Shown here piece after piece: positions 61,834 to 64,000 of a DNA stretch of 64,000 bases. The notes beneath the pieces were generated by a model that was not told where the DNA came from, searched no databases, and saw only the letters and a list, made by a program, of their open reading frames with translations. The position numbers and the translations under genes are program-made. Within the stretch, counting starts at the first letter, position 1, and the number at the start of each line of letters is the position of its first letter. The DNA comes from CAVYPR01 sp963770505 (GTDB taxonomy: Bacteria; Actinomycetota; Acidimicrobiia; Acidimicrobiales; RAAP-2). The stretch is from positions 62,001 through 126,000 of the forward strand of contig CAVYPR010000003.1 in NCBI GenBank assembly GCA_963770505.1, written 5' to 3'.

Positions 61834-62247
61834 ATGGCGAAAGAGGCACCGGACGCTCGGGAACTCGGACGGCGCTCGAGGGCGGCGGTGGAGGCCAAGG
61901 ACCGGGAGGGGTGGCTCGCCCTGTTCACCGACGACGCGCTGGTGGCGGACCCCGTCGGGCCCTCGCCCTTCGACCCGGCGGGCCAGGGCCACCGGGGCCG
62001 CGAGGCCATCGCCGCCTTCTACGACACGGTGGTCGCCCCCAGCGAGCACGTCGCCTTCGAGGTCCACAGCTCCTATCTCTGCGGCGACGAGGTGGCCGAC
62101 GTGCTGACCATCCGCACGACGCTGGCCGGGGGGAAGCACGTGGCCGTGGTGCACAACGTCTCCACCTACCGCACCGACGGGAAGGGGAAGTTGGTGGCGC
62201 TGCGCGCCTTCTGGGAGTTCGACGCCCTCGAGCTGCTCGAGGTCTAG
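61834..62247 (+). CDS. SnoaL-like / NTF2-fold protein
   Basis: Small protein of 137 residues with a SnoaL/ketosteroid-isomerase-like pattern: RAAVEAKDREGWLALFTDDALVADPVGPSPFDP, a GHRGREAIAAFYDTVV loop, and curved strands ending AFWEFDALE. The Asp positions of steroid isomerases (FTDDALVADPVG) are present, so isomerase-like chemistry is possible. ATG 61834 was chosen. The gene is probably co-transcribed with the F420-type enzyme, and both converge with the quinone oxidoreductase. Confidence 0.75.
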   Translation: MAKEAPDARELGRRSRAAVEAKDREGWLALFTDDALVADPVGPSPFDPAGQGHRGREAIAAFYDTVVAPSEHVAFEVHSSYLCGDEVADVLTIRTTLAGGKHVAVVHNVSTYRTDGKGKLVALRAFWEFDALELLEV

Positions 62248-62259
62248 GAGACCCCGGCG

Positions 62260-63204
62260 TCACCGGGTGAGGAGGACGACCTTGCCGAGCTTGGATCCGC
62301 CGGCGAAGCGGTCGTGGGCGCGTCCCACCTCCGCCAGGGGAAACGTCTCGCACACCGGGACCCGGACCGTGCCCCGGGCGAGGAGGGGCAGCGCGTGCGC
62401 GGCCACGGCGGCGGCCACGTCGGCCTTCTCCCGGCGGTCACGGGCCCGCAGCGTCGAGCCGCCGATCCTCCCTCGGGCGGCCATGAGGCCGAGCAGGTCG
62501 AGCTCGATCCGGGCGCCGCTGCCCACGCCGACCACCGCCACCCGACCACCGCGGGCCAGGGCCCGCAAGGCCCCGGGCAGGCTGGCCGCGCCCACCAGCT
62601 CGAGGACCACGTCGTAGGGCCCGGCCCCGGCCGCCTCCTCGGGGTCGACCACCTCGGCCGCCCCCAGGGTGGCCAGTGCGGGGCGGAGCGACGGGTCGCG
62701 CACCGAGGCCACCACGCCGGCGCCGGCGGCCGCCGCTAGCTGGACGGCGGCCGTGCCCACGCCGCCGGCCGCGCCGGTGACCAGCACCCGCTCGCCCAGG
62801 GCGAGGCCGCACTGGGTGAACAGCGCGTCGTGGGCGGTGGAGAAGGCCTCGGGGAACCCGCCGGCCTCGGCCCAGCCCACCGTGTCGGGCACGGCGAGCG
62901 CGTGCGTCTCGTCCACCACGGCCAGGGTGGCCTGGGCCCCTCCGCCCACCACCGCCATCACCCGGTCCCCCGAGGCGAAGCGGGTCACCCGGCGACCCAC
63001 CCCGGCCACCACCCCGGCCAGCTCGAGCCCGGGGATGTCGGCCGGCGAGCCGGCGGGGGCCGGGTAGTGGCCGCGGCGCTGCAGGAGGTCGGCCGCGTTG
63101 AGGCCGGCGGCCTCGACCGCCACCAGCAGCTCGGTGTCCCCCGGCACCGGGTCCGGCCGTTCCTCGTAGGAGAGCTCGCCCCCGTCGATGACCACGGCGT
63201 GCAC
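62260..63204 (-). CDS. Zinc-free MDR-type NAD(P)H:quinone oxidoreductase
   Basis: Medium-chain reductase of 314 residues. DTELLVAVEAAGLNAADLLQRRGHYPAPAGSP, the cofactor loop VLVTGAAGGVGTAAVQLA, and the ending LAEVGRAHDRFAGGSKLGKVVLL match QOR/enoyl-reductase members. The structural-zinc cysteines are missing, as in QOR/PIG3. Start GTG 63204; GTG 63195 is an alternative. Such enzymes reduce quinones or enones with NADPH. Divergent from the glutathione peroxidase. Confidence 0.85.
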   Translation of the reverse strand: MHAVVIDGGELSYEERPDPVPGDTELLVAVEAAGLNAADLLQRRGHYPAPAGSPADIPGLELAGVVAGVGRRVTRFASGDRVMAVVGGGAQATLAVVDETHALAVPDTVGWAEAGGFPEAFSTAHDALFTQCGLALGERVLVTGAAGGVGTAAVQLAAAAGAGVVASVRDPSLRPALATLGAAEVVDPEEAAGAGPYDVVLELVGAASLPGALRALARGGRVAVVGVGSGARIELDLLGLMAARGRIGGSTLRARDRREKADVAAAVAAHALPLLARGTVRVPVCETFPLAEVGRAHDRFAGGSKLGKVVLLTR

Positions 63205-63306
63205 GGCCGCCCCCTCTCGCGGTGCCGCCCGGTCGCGCGCCGGACCGCAGTCAGACGGTACTCAGCGGATCCGGGCCCGGCCGGGCGGCCCGCGTACGGG
63301 CGTCGC

Positions 63307-63312
63307 TAACGT
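63307..63312 (+). promoter_or_regulatory. Leaderless-type -10 box (TAACGT)
   Basis: TAACGT ends 6 bases before ATG 63319, with no Shine-Dalgarno sequence. Confidence 0.45.
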
Positions 63313-63318
63313 GGCGCC

Positions 63319-63807
63319 ATGGACCTCTACGACATCCCCATCGACACCCTCTCCGGCGAGCCCACCTCGTTGGCCCCCCAGCGCGGCAAGGCGCTGCTCC
63401 TGGTCAACGTGGCCTCCAAGTGCGGGCTGACCCCGCAGTACGAGGGCCTCGAGCGGCTCCAGGAGCGCTACGAGGGCCGGGGGTTCAGCGTGCTCGGCTT
63501 CCCCTGCAACCAGTTCCTGGGGCAGGAGCCGGGGTCGGCCGAGGAGATCGCCGAGTTCTGCTCGACGACCTACGGGGTGACCTTCCCCCTGTTCGAGAAG
63601 ATCGACGTGAACGGGGAGCGGCGGCACCCCATCTACGCCGAGCTCACGGAGGTGCCCGACGACGACGGGCAGGCCGGTGACGTGACCTGGAACTTCGAGA
63701 AGTTCCTGGTGTCGCCGGCGGGCGAGGTGGTGGCCCGGTTCCGTCCCCAGGTCGAGCCGGAGGACCCCGCGCTGGTCGGGGCCATCGAGGCCCAGCTGCC
63801 CGGCTGA
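63319..63807 (+). CDS. Glutathione peroxidase-family thiol peroxidase (Cys form)
   Basis: Peroxidase of 162 residues. The peroxidatic residue is C35 in NVASKCGLTPQYEGLE, and the active-site tetrad partners are in FPCNQFLGQEPGS (Gln) and WNFEKFLV (Trp/Asn). It is a plain Cys enzyme, not a selenoprotein (the codon is TGC). Bacterial members usually use thioredoxin, or mycothiol-linked systems in actinobacteria, rather than glutathione. A HAD-family gene follows 30 bases downstream. Confidence 0.92.
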   Translation: MDLYDIPIDTLSGEPTSLAPQRGKALLLVNVASKCGLTPQYEGLERLQERYEGRGFSVLGFPCNQFLGQEPGSAEEIAEFCSTTYGVTFPLFEKIDVNGERRHPIYAELTEVPDDDGQAGDVTWNFEKFLVSPAGEVVARFRPQVEPEDPALVGAIEAQLPG

Positions 63808-63837
63808 GCCGGCCTCGCCGCCCCCGGGAGGCCCGCG

Positions 63838-64000
63838 GTGAACGACGCCGTCTTCGGTGCCGCCGTCTTCGACATGGACGGCCTCCTCGTCGACTCCGAG
63901 CCGCTTTGGCACCAGGCCGAGATGGAGATCCTGGGGGGCCTCGGCGTGCCGCTCCTTGCCTCGTCCTGCCGCCAGACCAAGGGCATGTTCGTGGGCGAGG
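63838..64000 (+). CDS. HAD-superfamily phosphatase (3' partial)
   Basis: Only 54 codons are in the window. GTG 63838 follows GGGAGGCCCGC. Motif I of the HAD superfamily is FDMDGLLVDSEP, where the first Asp is the nucleophile, and the LWHQAEMEIL helix starts the cap, as in beta-phosphoglucomutase-like and 2-deoxyglucose-phosphatase-like members. The gene runs off the end. Confidence 0.8.
   Translation, partial: MNDAVFGAAVFDMDGLLVDSEPLWHQAEMEILGGLGVPLLASSCRQTKGMFVGE

Noticed and set aside
63319..63807. Possible selenocysteine glutathione peroxidase
   Set aside because: The peroxidatic codon is TGC (Cys), and no TGA occurs in the frame.
1..64000. tRNA, rRNA, CRISPR, transposase, integrase or phage genes
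   Set aside because: None was recognisable by eye; a tRNA or Rfam scan would be needed to exclude short RNAs.

Overview
This is about 64 kb of very GC-rich DNA with strong G/C third-position bias, GTG and ATG starts, dense operons joined by 4-base GTGA or ATGA overlaps, and many genes that seem to be transcribed without a leader. A mycothiol-amidase-type PIG-L enzyme, two F420-type luciferase-like oxidoreductases, many CaiB/BaiF, acyl-CoA dehydrogenase and MaoC genes, and an MFS-LivF fusion point to an actinobacterium. Acidimicrobiia is my best guess, by inference only. I see no rRNA, tRNA, CRISPR array, transposase or phage gene. The window looks like chromosomal catabolic and accessory DNA.

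Layout. (1) 1-6168: a branched-chain-amino-acid-type ABC importer in which the LivF ATPase is fused to an MFS-like membrane protein and LivH is fused to LivM, followed by LivG and a membrane-anchored binding protein. (2) 6276-11198: a secreted beta-helix protein, an EfeO-like and an EfeB-like pair without an EfeU permease, and a DUF998 membrane protein. (3) 11294-28665: scattered catabolic enzymes (TauD-type dioxygenase, alpha/beta hydrolases, PLP dehydratase, Gfo/Idh, CoA-transferase, nitronate monooxygenase, SDRs, F420 enzyme, acyl-CoA ligase, questin-oxidase-like protein), an NCS1 permease and a methyltransferase. (4) 28744-34872: a Tat-exported glycoside hydrolase, an ABC-2 type exporter and small proteins. 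(5) 34865-41085: an amine or omega-amino-acid catabolic block (FAD oxidase, class III aminotransferase, Lrp regulator, divergent aldehyde dehydrogenase and alanine dehydrogenase). (6) 41117-50865: a PIG-L amidase, then SCP2-type thiolase plus HMG-CoA-synthase/DUF35 fusion, a DHA2 exporter, and an operon of two acyl-CoA dehydrogenases, a CoA-transferase and two MaoC proteins. This set resembles steroid or branched side-chain beta-oxidation modules. Two CTGAC-N5-GTCAG palindromes sit at the promoters of the two halves. (7) 50967-56988: the most unusual region, a tight operon of histidine phosphatase, ComA-like phosphosulfolactate synthase, VOC protein, AMP-forming ligase and two membrane acyltransferases. 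It could make a (sulfo)lactate-like acid and attach it to a surface molecule. (8) 56993-64000: an SGNH hydrolase, an alpha-hydroxyacid oxidase with acyl-CoA ligase, an F420 enzyme, a SnoaL-like protein, a quinone oxidoreductase, a glutathione peroxidase and the start of a HAD phosphatase.

Three genes (PLP dehydratase, aminotransferase, first acyltransferase) are each broken by a one-base indel in a G/C run, and a fourth (the ligase at 52951) may be. Sequencing error is the simplest explanation. Gene starts are judged from Shine-Dalgarno or -10 spacing and are inferences.
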